Below are positions 1 to 7,857 of a stretch of 64,000 nucleotides of DNA, one piece after another. The notes under the pieces are model-generated. The model was not told the DNA's origin. It saw nothing but the letters and a program-made list of their open reading frames with translations, and did no database searches. The position numbers and the translations under genes were made by a program. Where the stretch lies: assembly GCF_010669225.1 (NCBI RefSeq), contig NZ_CP048627.1, forward strand, positions 2,307,292 to 2,371,291, in the 5' to 3' direction. Position 1 is the first letter of the stretch; every line of letters starts with the position of its first letter. The stretch is from Megamonas funiformis (GTDB taxonomy: Bacteria > Bacillota > Negativicutes > Selenomonadales > Selenomonadaceae).

Positions 1-627
1 TCCTCTGCTGATGAAGATATTACGTATGTAGATATTGGAATAACTCAAGAGGACGAGTCAAATGATATAGTAGTTGAAGAGGCAGAAGACATCAATGCTC
101 AATCGGAAATAGTTGTTGATGAAGAAGAATTAGAAAAACAAAAACCACCAATAGAAACAATTAATCCACCAGAAGAAAAAAAGCCAGAACCTGTAGTAAA
201 AAAAGAACCTAGACACAAATTTCGCACATATAAAGATACAAAAATCGTAGTTAAAGAGATATCAAAAGAAAATCTTGTATTGAATTTTAGCGATGTAAAA
301 GATTCTAAGGATTTAATGCCAACTTATAAACATAAAGAAAAACCTGTTTATGATTATAATTTAGTACCAGAAGGCGAAGCTATTATCATAGTAGTGGAAT
401 ATATCATGGACGAACAGGGCAAAATAATACAGGCTTATCCTGTGTTACCTGCTGAAAAATCTGATTTAGGTTTAAGTGAAGAAGAATATCAAGATTTAAA
501 TACAGCATGTATACAAGCTTTAGAAAAATATGAAATTATTCCACCTAAGGATAAAAGAGGAAATATTCCTCAACAGGAAAAATTTATCTTAACTCATGAT
601 GGTGCAGTAGAAAAATTTGAGTTTTAA
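1..627 (+). CDS. TonB-like protein, 5'-truncated by the window edge
   Basis: The reading frame is open from base 1, so the N-terminus lies outside the window; 208 codons are visible. The first half is very acidic, followed by a proline/lysine/glutamate-rich linker at about residues 47-70. The last 90 residues form a compact domain with a hydrophobic strand and a turn (VVEYIMDEQGKI) resembling the C-terminal domain of TonB-type energy transducers, which couple inner-membrane proton force to outer-membrane receptors. A proline-rich spacer before such a domain is the expected TonB layout. The upstream anchor cannot be checked. A TTG codon at 280 would give a shorter protein but would cut through the continuous frame, so I do not use it. 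Assignment to TonB is tentative. Confidence 0.5.
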   Translation, partial: SSADEDITYVDIGITQEDESNDIVVEEAEDINAQSEIVVDEEELEKQKPPIETINPPEEKKPEPVVKKEPRHKFRTYKDTKIVVKEISKENLVLNFSDVKDSKDLMPTYKHKEKPVYDYNLVPEGEAIIIVVEYIMDEQGKIIQAYPVLPAEKSDLGLSEEEYQDLNTACIQALEKYEIIPPKDKRGNIPQQEKFILTHDGAVEKFEF

Positions 628-636
628 ATAAAAAAT

Positions 637-685
637 AGCATGTTAAAGGTTATGTTGAATTTCGTAATCTTTAACATGCTTTTTT
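637..685. terminator. Bidirectional intrinsic terminator
   Basis: Arms at about 637-648 and 669-680 (AGCATGTTAAAG with CTTTAACATGCT) are followed by a T-run on the + strand and preceded by an A-run that serves the minus strand. It separates the convergent TonB-like and ArnT-like genes. Confidence 0.8.
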
Positions 686-687
686 AT

Positions 688-2373
688 TTAGTTATGAGTG
701 ATAATTAAATATTTATTAGTTTCAAAGTAAATAACAGCATTTTCATCATTTAATTCAGTTAAACATTCTTGTTTATATTTTTGAGGAACGACTAATATCG
801 CATGAGGATTTTGTTGCCATGTGGATAAAAATTCTTCTTTGTTAAAGAACCAGCCCTGTCCGCTATCGTGCTTAGAGCCAAATTCTAATTCACCTAGATA
901 ATCATAAATGGCAATGCGTGATTTTGTATAAAATGGTAAATCTTGAAGATAATCTTTATAGGAGATTATTAGCGTATCTTTTGTTTTTAAAATATTTACT
1001 ACTTGAGCAATTTCTTTTCCTGTGCGATGTTGAGCTACTTGTGTGATTACAGGTTGTAAAGAAAAGCTAAATAAAATAGCAGATATAGCATAAATTGCGA
1101 TTATTTGTGAGAAATTTTTATATTTATACCAAGATATAAATATTATTAGATTAGAGATAAATAGTACTAAAATGATGAAACTGCCAGAAAAAATAAATTC
1201 CTCTAAACTGATAAAATCGCTTTTAATAGCTGTTACGATTAAAGCAACAATGATGAGCAGGGAAATAAAAGCGTTAATGAATAGAGCGATTTTTATTTTA
1301 GTTGTCTGATAAGAAATGTGATTTAAATGACGACTAATCAATATAGCAATAGGCATCAAACAAGGAACTATATAAGGTACGAGTTTAGAGTCAGACATGG
1401 AGTAAAAAACAAAAATTATACTAAACCATAGACATAAATAAATATATTTATGTCTATGAGGATTAGTTATAAATTTATACCATGTTCTTTTTGGTGATTT
1501 GGATAATAAAGAGGAGATAAAAAATCCAGTCCATGGAAAAATTCCTAAAATGATACAAGGTATGAAGAAATAAAAAGGTTGATAACGGTCATGAACTTTG
1601 GTTAAATAGCGTAAGAAATGTTCATGGATAAAAAAGAAATAGAAGAAGTCTGGATTATCTTTGCAAACTAAATAAAACCATGGCACACAAATCACGAGAA
1701 AAATTAATATACCGATAAGAGAAATACTTTTCAATAGTAGTTTTAAATTTTTAGTAAGCAAACAATAACAAAATATAATGGCAAAGGTTAAAACAATAGC
1801 GATTAGACCTTTTGTTAAAGTACCAAAAGCCATAGAAGCGTAAAATATATATAGATATTTTGATTTTAATGTAGTACTAAATTGATAATAACTCACCATA
1901 GATAGGGTGATGAAAAAAGATATTGCCATATCTAAGATATTTAAAGAGCCTATAATTAAATAAAGAAAGGAACTGCCAATTATAATACTAGCTAGAAAAC
2001 CTGTTTGGCGATTAAACATCTTAGTAGCTAAATATCCTGTTAAATATATACCCCCTAAAGCACATAGAGCAGGAAATAAACGCATGGCAAATTCATTTTC
2101 GCCAAATATATACATAAAAAAAGCTGTAATCCAGTATTGAAGAGCTGGCTTTTCAAAATACTCTACGCCATTTAAATATGGAGTAATGAAATTTTTATTA
2201 ACAAGCATTTCGCGAGGAATTTCAGCATATCTGCCTTCGTCAGGGTTTATCAAGGGGTATAGACCAAGATGCCAGAGGTATAAAATTATGAAGATTATAG
2301 CTATAGTAAAAATAGAAGTTTTGTCGAGATTTTTAAAGTCGAATAATTGAGATGAAGTTTGCTGCGATTTCAT
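688..2373 (-). CDS. ArnT/PMT-family glycosyltransferase (lipid A aminoarabinose transferase-like)
   Basis: A 561-residue polytopic membrane protein with about 11-12 hydrophobic segments. The first extracytoplasmic loop carries DEGRY at residues 45-49; an acidic residue pair in this loop is the metal/substrate signature of the GT-C PMT/ArnT superfamily. ArnT moves 4-amino-4-deoxy-L-arabinose from undecaprenyl phosphate to lipid A on the periplasmic face and lowers the charge of LPS. Length fits bacterial ArnT (about 550). It follows a response regulator and histidine kinase on the same strand, echoing the pmrAB-arnT association of enterobacteria. No arnBCDEF-like genes are visible here, so the sugar donor is unknown and another undecaprenyl-linked sugar is possible. 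The start at 2373 has a GGAG ribosome-binding site 8 bases upstream, which is buried in a hairpin. Confidence 0.75.
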   Translation of the reverse strand: MKSQQTSSQLFDFKNLDKTSIFTIAIIFIILYLWHLGLYPLINPDEGRYAEIPREMLVNKNFITPYLNGVEYFEKPALQYWITAFFMYIFGENEFAMRLFPALCALGGIYLTGYLATKMFNRQTGFLASIIIGSSFLYLIIGSLNILDMAISFFITLSMVSYYQFSTTLKSKYLYIFYASMAFGTLTKGLIAIVLTFAIIFCYCLLTKNLKLLLKSISLIGILIFLVICVPWFYLVCKDNPDFFYFFFIHEHFLRYLTKVHDRYQPFYFFIPCIILGIFPWTGFFISSLLSKSPKRTWYKFITNPHRHKYIYLCLWFSIIFVFYSMSDSKLVPYIVPCLMPIAILISRHLNHISYQTTKIKIALFINAFISLLIIVALIVTAIKSDFISLEEFIFSGSFIILVLFISNLIIFISWYKYKNFSQIIAIYAISAILFSFSLQPVITQVAQHRTGKEIAQVVNILKTKDTLIISYKDYLQDLPFYTKSRIAIYDYLGELEFGSKHDSGQGWFFNKEEFLSTWQQNPHAILVVPQKYKQECLTELNDENAVIYFETNKYLIITHN

Positions 2374-2381
2374 AAAAATAA

Positions 2382-2417
2382 CTCCTTTATGATTAATTTA
2401 AGAAAATCATAAAGGAG
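2382..2417 (-). promoter_or_regulatory. Perfect 13-bp hairpin enclosing the ribosome-binding site of the ArnT-like gene
   Basis: In the minus-strand transcript CTCCTTTATGATT (2417-2405) pairs perfectly with AATCATAAAGGAG (2394-2382), loop 10 nt. The 3' arm holds the AAGGAG ribosome-binding site, 8 nt before the ATG at 2373. The structure would block ribosome access. The U-rich run TTATTTTT that follows means it might also act as a leaky terminator between kinase and transferase genes. Confidence 0.65.
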
Positions 2418-2458
2418 CATTCTGAAAAAAAGCTGAAGTGAAAATAAAAAGTACAATA

Positions 2459-3748
2459 TTAATTTTTAGAGATTATTAAAGTAAAACAAGAACCTTTTTC
2501 TTTATTATTTTCAACGAGAATATTACTGTGATTTTTTTGAGCGAGTATTTGGGCTATTGATAAACCAAGACCATTACCATAATAAGTGCGAGTATTATTA
2601 GCACGATAAAATGGCTTAAATATATGCGGTAAGTCTTCAATGGATATGCCAGGACCACTATCTTTGATGGCAATTTTTATGCATTGTTTATCTTCTGTTA
2701 TAGTGATAAAAATAGAACTATTTTCATCACTGTATTTAATAGCATTATCCACTAAGATGGCTAATATTTGTTCAATATGAGACATATCAGCTGTTATAAA
2801 AATATCTGGAGGGTTAGAAATTTTGAGGGTTATTTGTTTATTTTTAGCTAATAAAGAAAATTTAGTGTAGATTTTATTGATGAGATTATTGAGGTTAAAT
2901 TTAGTGCTATGCACAGTTAATGTATTATTAGTATTTCTTGCAGATAATAATAAATTGTCAATGAGCTTTTTCATCTTTAAGCTTTCATCATTAATATCAT
3001 CAATAGTATCTATGGAAAATTTAGAGAGATTATTTTCATCATCTGTTTTTAATACAGTTAGTCCAGACATTATAATGCTTAAAGGTGTTCGTAATTCATG
3101 AGAGGCATTGGCAATAAACTGTTTTTGTTGTTCAAATGATTGAACGACAGGTTGCATAGCTTTATTTGCCATTTTATAAGCGACATAGCGCACAAAAAAT
3201 AAGGATAGAGAAATAATTATTAATAAAATGAAGAATATGCGAATTTGTTCACGCACCCAATGAGTTATTTCTATGCCAACATAGACTTCACCTAAAAATA
3301 TATTATTTTCTAAGAGTGGATAGCGCATATAAATTAAATATTTCAAATGGCGATTATCAACTAAATTAAAATCAAAATATACCTTATGAAAAGAAAGTGA
3401 ATTATCATTAATAATTTTAGTGATAGATTTTTCAGACCATTCCATATTATTATGTTCAAATACTAATTGATGGTCTTTAGTATATCCATAGATGAAAATT
3501 TTATTGAAATAATTATCTTCTTCAGGTGAGTTATCATCATCTTTAGGAAAATTTTTTAAATCCTTAGTATTGATTTTATAAAATAAGTCTTCACTTTCTT
3601 CAATAGCGAGCATTTTTATATGAGATAATTGGCTTTTATACGATATAGAAAAACCTACAATATATAAAGAAAATGATACAAATAATAATAGTAATATAGT
3701 AAGATAGCAATAATCTTTAACGATTTTTTCTTTGAATTTTGTAAACAT
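2459..3748 (-). CDS. Sensor histidine kinase (OmpR-partner type)
   Basis: I place the start at ATG 3748, one base after the response regulator's stop codon, giving 429 residues. A longer frame to 3805 exists but would overlap the regulator by about 55 bases. Two transmembrane helices (about residues 15-35 and 171-190) flank an extracytoplasmic sensor of about 130 residues. The HisKA motif ASHELRTPL has the phospho-acceptor His at 217; the ATPase domain has N box DNAIKYS, G1 DSGPGIS and G2 GNGLGLS. There is no clear HAMP or PAS domain; the linker QPVVQSFEQQKQF resembles CiaH/PmrB-type kinases more than classical PhoR. It is translationally coupled to the regulator and lies upstream of the ArnT-like gene. 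Confidence 0.88.
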   Translation of the reverse strand: MFTKFKEKIVKDYCYLTILLLLFVSFSLYIVGFSISYKSQLSHIKMLAIEESEDLFYKINTKDLKNFPKDDDNSPEEDNYFNKIFIYGYTKDHQLVFEHNNMEWSEKSITKIINDNSLSFHKVYFDFNLVDNRHLKYLIYMRYPLLENNIFLGEVYVGIEITHWVREQIRIFFILLIIISLSLFFVRYVAYKMANKAMQPVVQSFEQQKQFIANASHELRTPLSIIMSGLTVLKTDDENNLSKFSIDTIDDINDESLKMKKLIDNLLLSARNTNNTLTVHSTKFNLNNLINKIYTKFSLLAKNKQITLKISNPPDIFITADMSHIEQILAILVDNAIKYSDENSSIFITITEDKQCIKIAIKDSGPGISIEDLPHIFKPFYRANNTRTYYGNGLGLSIAQILAQKNHSNILVENNKEKGSCFTLIISKN

Positions 3749-3749
3749 A

Positions 3750-4427
3750 TTATATATCCATTTCAAATTTATAACCGATACCACGAATGGTATGGATACA
3801 ATCACTTAATGATAATTTAGTTAATTTTTGACGTAGAGATTTTATTGTTACATCTAAAGTATTGGAATTTATATTAGTATCGTATCCCCAGATTTTATCA
3901 ATAATTTGTTCACGAGGTAGAATTTGATGTATATTTCTAATTAATAGTTCCATGAGTTGATTTTCTCTAGGGCTTAAAGATACTTCTATTTGTTTATAAG
4001 TCAAAATAGCATTACAACAATTTAATTTTAGATTTTTATATTCAATGATATCATTATAAAATGTTTTGTTGATGCGACGAGATAGAGCTCTTATTCTAGC
4101 TAGTAACTCTGGAAATTCAAATGGTTTGGCTAAATAGTCATCGGCTCCACTATCTAGACCATCGATTTTATCTTCAAGAGAATCCCTAGCTGTCAGCATT
4201 AAAATAGCAGTTTGATTATTTTTGGCTCGCAGATATCTACATACTTCGATACCGGATTTTAAAGGCATCATCCAATCTAAAATGATGATATCATAGTCGG
4301 ATAAATTAGCATAATCAATAGCATCTTGTCCATTATATACACAATCTACAATGTAATTTTCTTTTTTTAGAAGAAAATCAATCATTTTAGATAGTCTTTT
4401 ATCATCTTCAGCAAATAATATTCGCAT
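3750..4427 (-). CDS. OmpR/PhoB-family response regulator
   Basis: 225 residues. The receiver domain has the acidic pair DD at 8-9, phospho-acceptor Asp51 in IILDWMMP, Thr79 and Lys101 in AKPF. The C-terminal winged helix (about 128-223) includes LSPRENQLMELLI and the wing RGIGYKF. OmpR-class regulators bind DNA direct repeats spaced one helical turn apart. Such repeats lie immediately upstream, in the divergent promoter region at 4550-4588, so the system may control the porin at 4735 and possibly itself. First gene of the regulator-kinase-transferase operon. Whether it belongs to the PhoB/PhoP, CiaR or PmrA branch cannot be settled by eye. Confidence 0.9.
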   Translation of the reverse strand: MRILFAEDDKRLSKMIDFLLKKENYIVDCVYNGQDAIDYANLSDYDIIILDWMMPLKSGIEVCRYLRAKNNQTAILMLTARDSLEDKIDGLDSGADDYLAKPFEFPELLARIRALSRRINKTFYNDIIEYKNLKLNCCNAILTYKQIEVSLSPRENQLMELLIRNIHQILPREQIIDKIWGYDTNINSNTLDVTIKSLRQKLTKLSLSDCIHTIRGIGYKFEMDI

Positions 4428-4549
4428 AGAAACACCTACTTTTCTAATTTAATATTATGAAGTATATGATATTTAATATTTTATAGTATTGGCATATAAA
4501 AATAAATATAGCGTGAAATTTTACTTTTATTTTATTTAAATATATTTTG

Positions 4550-4624
4550 TTACATATTTTTTACATATCTTTAATATGGTTTTTACAAACTATTAATTTT
4601 GATTTAAAAAAATCTTTTTATAAT
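4550..4624 (+). promoter_or_regulatory. Phased direct repeats (Pho-box-like) and promoter of the SLH porin
   Basis: Hexamers TTACAT (4550), TTACAT (4561), TAATAT (4572) and TTACAA (4583), with a degenerate TAATTT at 4594, recur every 11 bp. A TATAAT -10 box sits at 4619-4624 with no good -35 box, as expected of an activator-dependent promoter. Direct repeats of TTAACA-like hexamers with 5-bp spacers are the known target format of PhoP/PhoB; PmrA boxes share the 11-bp phasing. The remaining intergenic sequence (4428-4734) is AT-rich and holds the divergent regulator promoter. Confidence 0.7.
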
Positions 4625-4734
4625 AGTAACCGTTTTGAAATATTTCTCTGAAAAATTAATCGGAGTTATTTTGAGCAAATTTGTTTTTACTTTTTTTAGG
4701 TAAAGTATATTAATCATTTTTGGAGGAATATTTA

Positions 4735-6000
4735 ATGTTTAAGAAAAAGCTTATTACAAGTGCAATCACCGCAAGTTTAATGATGGGAATAGCAAGTACA
4801 TCTTTTGCAGCAACTAATCCATTTAGTGATGTGCCAGCTGATAGTTGGGCATATGATGCAGTTACTACACTTGCTAATGATGGCGTGATTGATGGCTATC
4901 CAGATGGTACATATCAAGGTCAAAATACTATGACTCGTTATGAAATGGCACAGATTGTAGCACGAGCTATGGCAAGAACTGATCTTGAAAAAGCAGACAA
5001 AGCAATTGTTGATAAATTGGCTGTTGAATTTGCTGATGAATTGGATAATTTAGGTGTGCGCGTTGCAGATTTAGAGAAAAAATCCGACAATATAAAATGG
5101 AAAGGCGAATTAAAATATAAATATTCGCAGGAAAATCATGATGAAGGAAAAGATAAACGCTCTAATAAATTAGAATTTAAACTTGAACCAAAAGCTTATA
5201 TTGGTGATAGTGATTGGACTGCTAATGCTAAAATTGAATATACAATGTATCCAGAAACAGATAGCAATGCAGATGGTGTAAAAGTAAGTAAGGCATATGT
5301 AGAAGGACCTTTATTTGGTGCAACAGTAACAGCTGGTAGAACTTCTTTAGATATTTGTCAGGGTATGATTTTTGATGATGAAATTTCTGGTATGACAGCA
5401 AATTTTGGTAGTAATGTATTTAATACAAATATAGCTATTGGTCGCTACAGTGAAAATGATCATGATGGTGAAATCCCTGATGGTAAAACAGCAAAAGATA
5501 TCACTGCTGATTACTATGGTGTACAATTTGATTACACACCAAACGATAATTTAGCACTCAATGCAGGTTATATTTTATTGAGTGGATTAGATAAAGATGT
5601 TGAATTAGATTTAGACGTTGATGATAATAAAGCTAATTTATGGTATGCAGGTGGCAAATATAATTTTGATAAAAATGTAGCATTAGTTGGTCAATATTTA
5701 CAAAATGCTGATGCTAATAGCTATGATAAAGCAGGTAGTGTAGAAGTACAGTATAAAGGCGCAAATGCAAAAGATGCAGGTTCTTGGGGAGCATATATAG
5801 GATATCGTCATCTCGGTGAAAATGTAACTATTGAAACAGGTTATGATGAGGCTGCAGAAGGTCAAAAAGGACTTGTAGCTGGTGTAGAATATGTATTTAC
5901 TCAAAATGTAATAGGTTCACTTTTATATTTTGACGGTAAGGATTTAAAGACAGATACAGATGCTAATACTGTATATACTAGCTTAAAATTTAAATTTTAA
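4735..6000 (+). CDS. SLH-domain outer-membrane porin
   Basis: The start is ATG 4735, with GGAGG at 4722-4726; the upstream in-frame TTG falls inside that ribosome-binding site. 421 residues: signal peptide (1-26, cleaving near ASTSFA), one SLH domain (NPFSDVPADSWAYDAV, then DGYPDGTYQG and TRYEMAQIVARA), a helical segment with DLEKKSD, then a beta-barrel of alternating aromatic strands ending in aromatic Phe (LKFKF). In Negativicutes such proteins anchor the outer membrane to peptidoglycan through the SLH domain and form general porins. It closely resembles the two porins at 51.4-54.5 kb but lacks their shared leader motif. It lies behind a phased-repeat promoter and upstream of a phosphoesterase gene with no clear terminator between, so a phosphate-related role is plausible. 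Confidence 0.93.
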   Translation: MFKKKLITSAITASLMMGIASTSFAATNPFSDVPADSWAYDAVTTLANDGVIDGYPDGTYQGQNTMTRYEMAQIVARAMARTDLEKADKAIVDKLAVEFADELDNLGVRVADLEKKSDNIKWKGELKYKYSQENHDEGKDKRSNKLEFKLEPKAYIGDSDWTANAKIEYTMYPETDSNADGVKVSKAYVEGPLFGATVTAGRTSLDICQGMIFDDEISGMTANFGSNVFNTNIAIGRYSENDHDGEIPDGKTAKDITADYYGVQFDYTPNDNLALNAGYILLSGLDKDVELDLDVDDNKANLWYAGGKYNFDKNVALVGQYLQNADANSYDKAGSVEVQYKGANAKDAGSWGAYIGYRHLGENVTIETGYDEAAEGQKGLVAGVEYVFTQNVIGSLLYFDGKDLKTDTDANTVYTSLKFKF

Positions 6001-6007
6001 CCTTATA

Positions 6008-6060
6008 GAGCAAGAAACTTTCACTTGTAGTTATTAGCGAAAGTGGTGGAAGTATATCAC
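6008..6060 (+). repeat. Orphan IS605-type right end (omega-RNA scaffold-like relic)
   Basis: The hairpin CTTTCACTT...AAAGTGGTGG and the tip ending ATCAC match the right end of the intact IS605-type element at 56598-56650. Within AGCGAAAGTGGTGG(A/G)AGTA(T/C)ATCAC only two bases differ. No transposase gene or left end is nearby, so this is a solo end or excision scar. It lies between the porin stop and the phosphoesterase start. Confidence 0.6.
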
Positions 6061-6101
6061 TTAAAGAGAATATTATTTATTAGAGATTTGGAGCAATGAG
6101 A

Positions 6102-7664
6102 ATGTTTTATTTAAAAAAAAGAAGAAAGCAAATGATTGCACTTTGTTTAAGTGCAGCTTTAAGTGTAGGCTCTTTAACAGCTTATGCGGCAACAGAATAT
6201 TGGAATGATGCTTCTACAAAACCAATGGTAGAAACTAAAACACCTATTTCTGATAATACTAATTGGGAACAGTGGAAAGCTGGCTGGGATAATTTAAAAA
6301 CAAATTATGAACAGGTAGCACTTACACCAGGCGCTGATTTTTCTAAATTAAATTTTGGTTGGTATTCTAAAGAAAAAACAGATAAAGCAATGGTACGTAT
6401 TGCTGATAATAAAGAAATGAAAAATGCCAAAGAATTTAAAGGTACTTGTACAGAAGGTACTGTAATCAATGGTGTGCAGTATTATAGCAATAAAGTAACA
6501 GCTGATGGTTTTAAACCAAATAGCACATATTATTATCAAGTAAAATTAAATGGTGAATGGCAACAAGCTCAAGAATATAAAACAGGTGATCCAGATAATT
6601 TCAGCTTTATGTTTGTAGGTGACCCACAGATTGGTTCTTCATATAAACAAAAAAATGCAGAATCTAATGGTAAAAAATTAGGTAACGATTTAGCTGCTAG
6701 AAATGACTCTTATAACTGGAATGTAACTTTAAATAAAGCAATGGAACAACATCCAGAAATTGACTTTTTAGTATCCCCTGGTGACCAGGTAAGTGTAAAA
6801 GGTAATGAAGACGCAAAAGATTTAAAAGAACAAGAAGACCAATATTCTGGATATCTTTCCGCCTCTGTACTTCGCAATTTACCACAGGCAGTAGCTATTG
6901 GTAACCATGATTGTAGCTCTGCAAGCTATCAAAATCACTTCAATAATCCAAATCCATTCCTTGAAGAATCTACACCAACACCTGCTGGTAACGGATATTT
7001 TTATAGTTATGGTAATGCTTTATTCATTGTTATTAATGCTAATAACTATAATGCAGCAGACCATAAAGCTTTGATTGAAAAAGCTATCAAAGAAAATCCA
7101 AATGCAAAATGGCGTATTGTTGTAATGCACCAAGATATTTATGGTTCAGGTTTAGACCATTCAGATTCTGATGGCATTATCTTGCGTACACAATTGACAC
7201 CAATTTTTGATGCAAATGATATTGATGTAGTATTACAAGGTCATGATCATAGCTATGCACGTACTTATCAGCTTACAAGTGATGGACAGGCACATGATGA
7301 ATTCTTAGAATACAAACAAGATCAAGGTGGATTTAACCACGATAATTTTGATGAACGCTTTGAAAAAGATGGCGTATTTAGAGCATATTATAAATCTCAA
7401 AATCTTTGCTACAATATAGCCGATAAATCACAAGGTACAGTTGTAAACCCAGAAGGTGTATTTTATTTGACTTCTAACTCTGCAACTGGTTCTAAATTCT
7501 ATAATTTAATTCCAGAACAACAAGATTATGTAGCAGCTCGTAGTCAAAATTGGAGACCGTCTTATTCTGTAATCAACATTACAAAAGATAGTTTCACTGT
7601 TAATACTTATGATGTAGAAACAGGCGAAGCAATAGATAGCTCCTATACAATTGTAAAAAAATAA
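6102..7664 (+). CDS. Secreted purple-acid-phosphatase-like metallophosphoesterase (copy 1)
   Basis: ATG 6102 is preferred over ATG 6096 because the GGAG at about 6090 is better spaced and the start matches the paralogue (MFYLKK). 520 residues: a basic signal peptide ending near AYAA; an N-terminal fibronectin-like domain with TYYYQVKLNG, typical of purple acid phosphatases; then the metallophosphatase core with GDPQIG, SPGDQV, GNHD, VMHQDIYG and GHDHSYAR, which supply the two-metal site. It is predicted to cleave phosphomonoesters outside the inner membrane. About three quarters of residues are shared with the next gene, so this is a tandem duplication. It probably shares a transcript with the upstream porin. 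Confidence 0.88.
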   Translation: MFYLKKRRKQMIALCLSAALSVGSLTAYAATEYWNDASTKPMVETKTPISDNTNWEQWKAGWDNLKTNYEQVALTPGADFSKLNFGWYSKEKTDKAMVRIADNKEMKNAKEFKGTCTEGTVINGVQYYSNKVTADGFKPNSTYYYQVKLNGEWQQAQEYKTGDPDNFSFMFVGDPQIGSSYKQKNAESNGKKLGNDLAARNDSYNWNVTLNKAMEQHPEIDFLVSPGDQVSVKGNEDAKDLKEQEDQYSGYLSASVLRNLPQAVAIGNHDCSSASYQNHFNNPNPFLEESTPTPAGNGYFYSYGNALFIVINANNYNAADHKALIEKAIKENPNAKWRIVVMHQDIYGSGLDHSDSDGIILRTQLTPIFDANDIDVVLQGHDHSYARTYQLTSDGQAHDEFLEYKQDQGGFNHDNFDERFEKDGVFRAYYKSQNLCYNIADKSQGTVVNPEGVFYLTSNSATGSKFYNLIPEQQDYVAARSQNWRPSYSVINITKDSFTVNTYDVETGEAIDSSYTIVKK

Positions 7665-7680
7665 ATGATGATTTGATATA

Positions 7681-7709
7681 AAAGTGATAAGAATTTTTCT
7701 TATCACTTT
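7681..7709 (+). terminator. Perfect 13-bp hairpin after phosphoesterase copy 1
   Basis: AAAGTGATAAGAA pairs with TTCTTATCACTTT across a 3-nt loop, 16 bases after the stop codon. The following bases are not a strict T-run (CAGCTATTTTAC), so termination may be partial. Confidence 0.55.
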
Positions 7710-7716
7710 CAGCTAT

Positions 7717-7790
7717 TTTACAGTTATTTTTGTATATATTTATTTAAATTTTACGTTACGTTTACAGTATTTTTAAAAATAAAATATAGA
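7717..7790 (+). promoter_or_regulatory. Phased TTTACA repeats and promoter of phosphoesterase copy 2
   Basis: TTTACA (7717), TTTATT (7739), TTTACG (7750) and TTTACA (7761) all fall on one 11-bp register. The last doubles as the -35 element, followed by TATAGA at 7785-7790. The arrangement matches the array before the porin at 4735 and suggests control by the same OmpR-class regulator. Confidence 0.6.
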
Positions 7791-7857
7791 ATAAATATAT
7801 CTACAAAAGATATAGAAATTATCTTATTTTTGATTAGAACTAAGGAGAGTGACTTTT

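Noticed and set aside
3749-3805. Longer N-terminus of the histidine kinase starting at 3805
   Set aside because: It would overlap the response regulator by about 55 bases, and ATG 3748, one base after the regulator stop, gives a normal kinase N-terminus.
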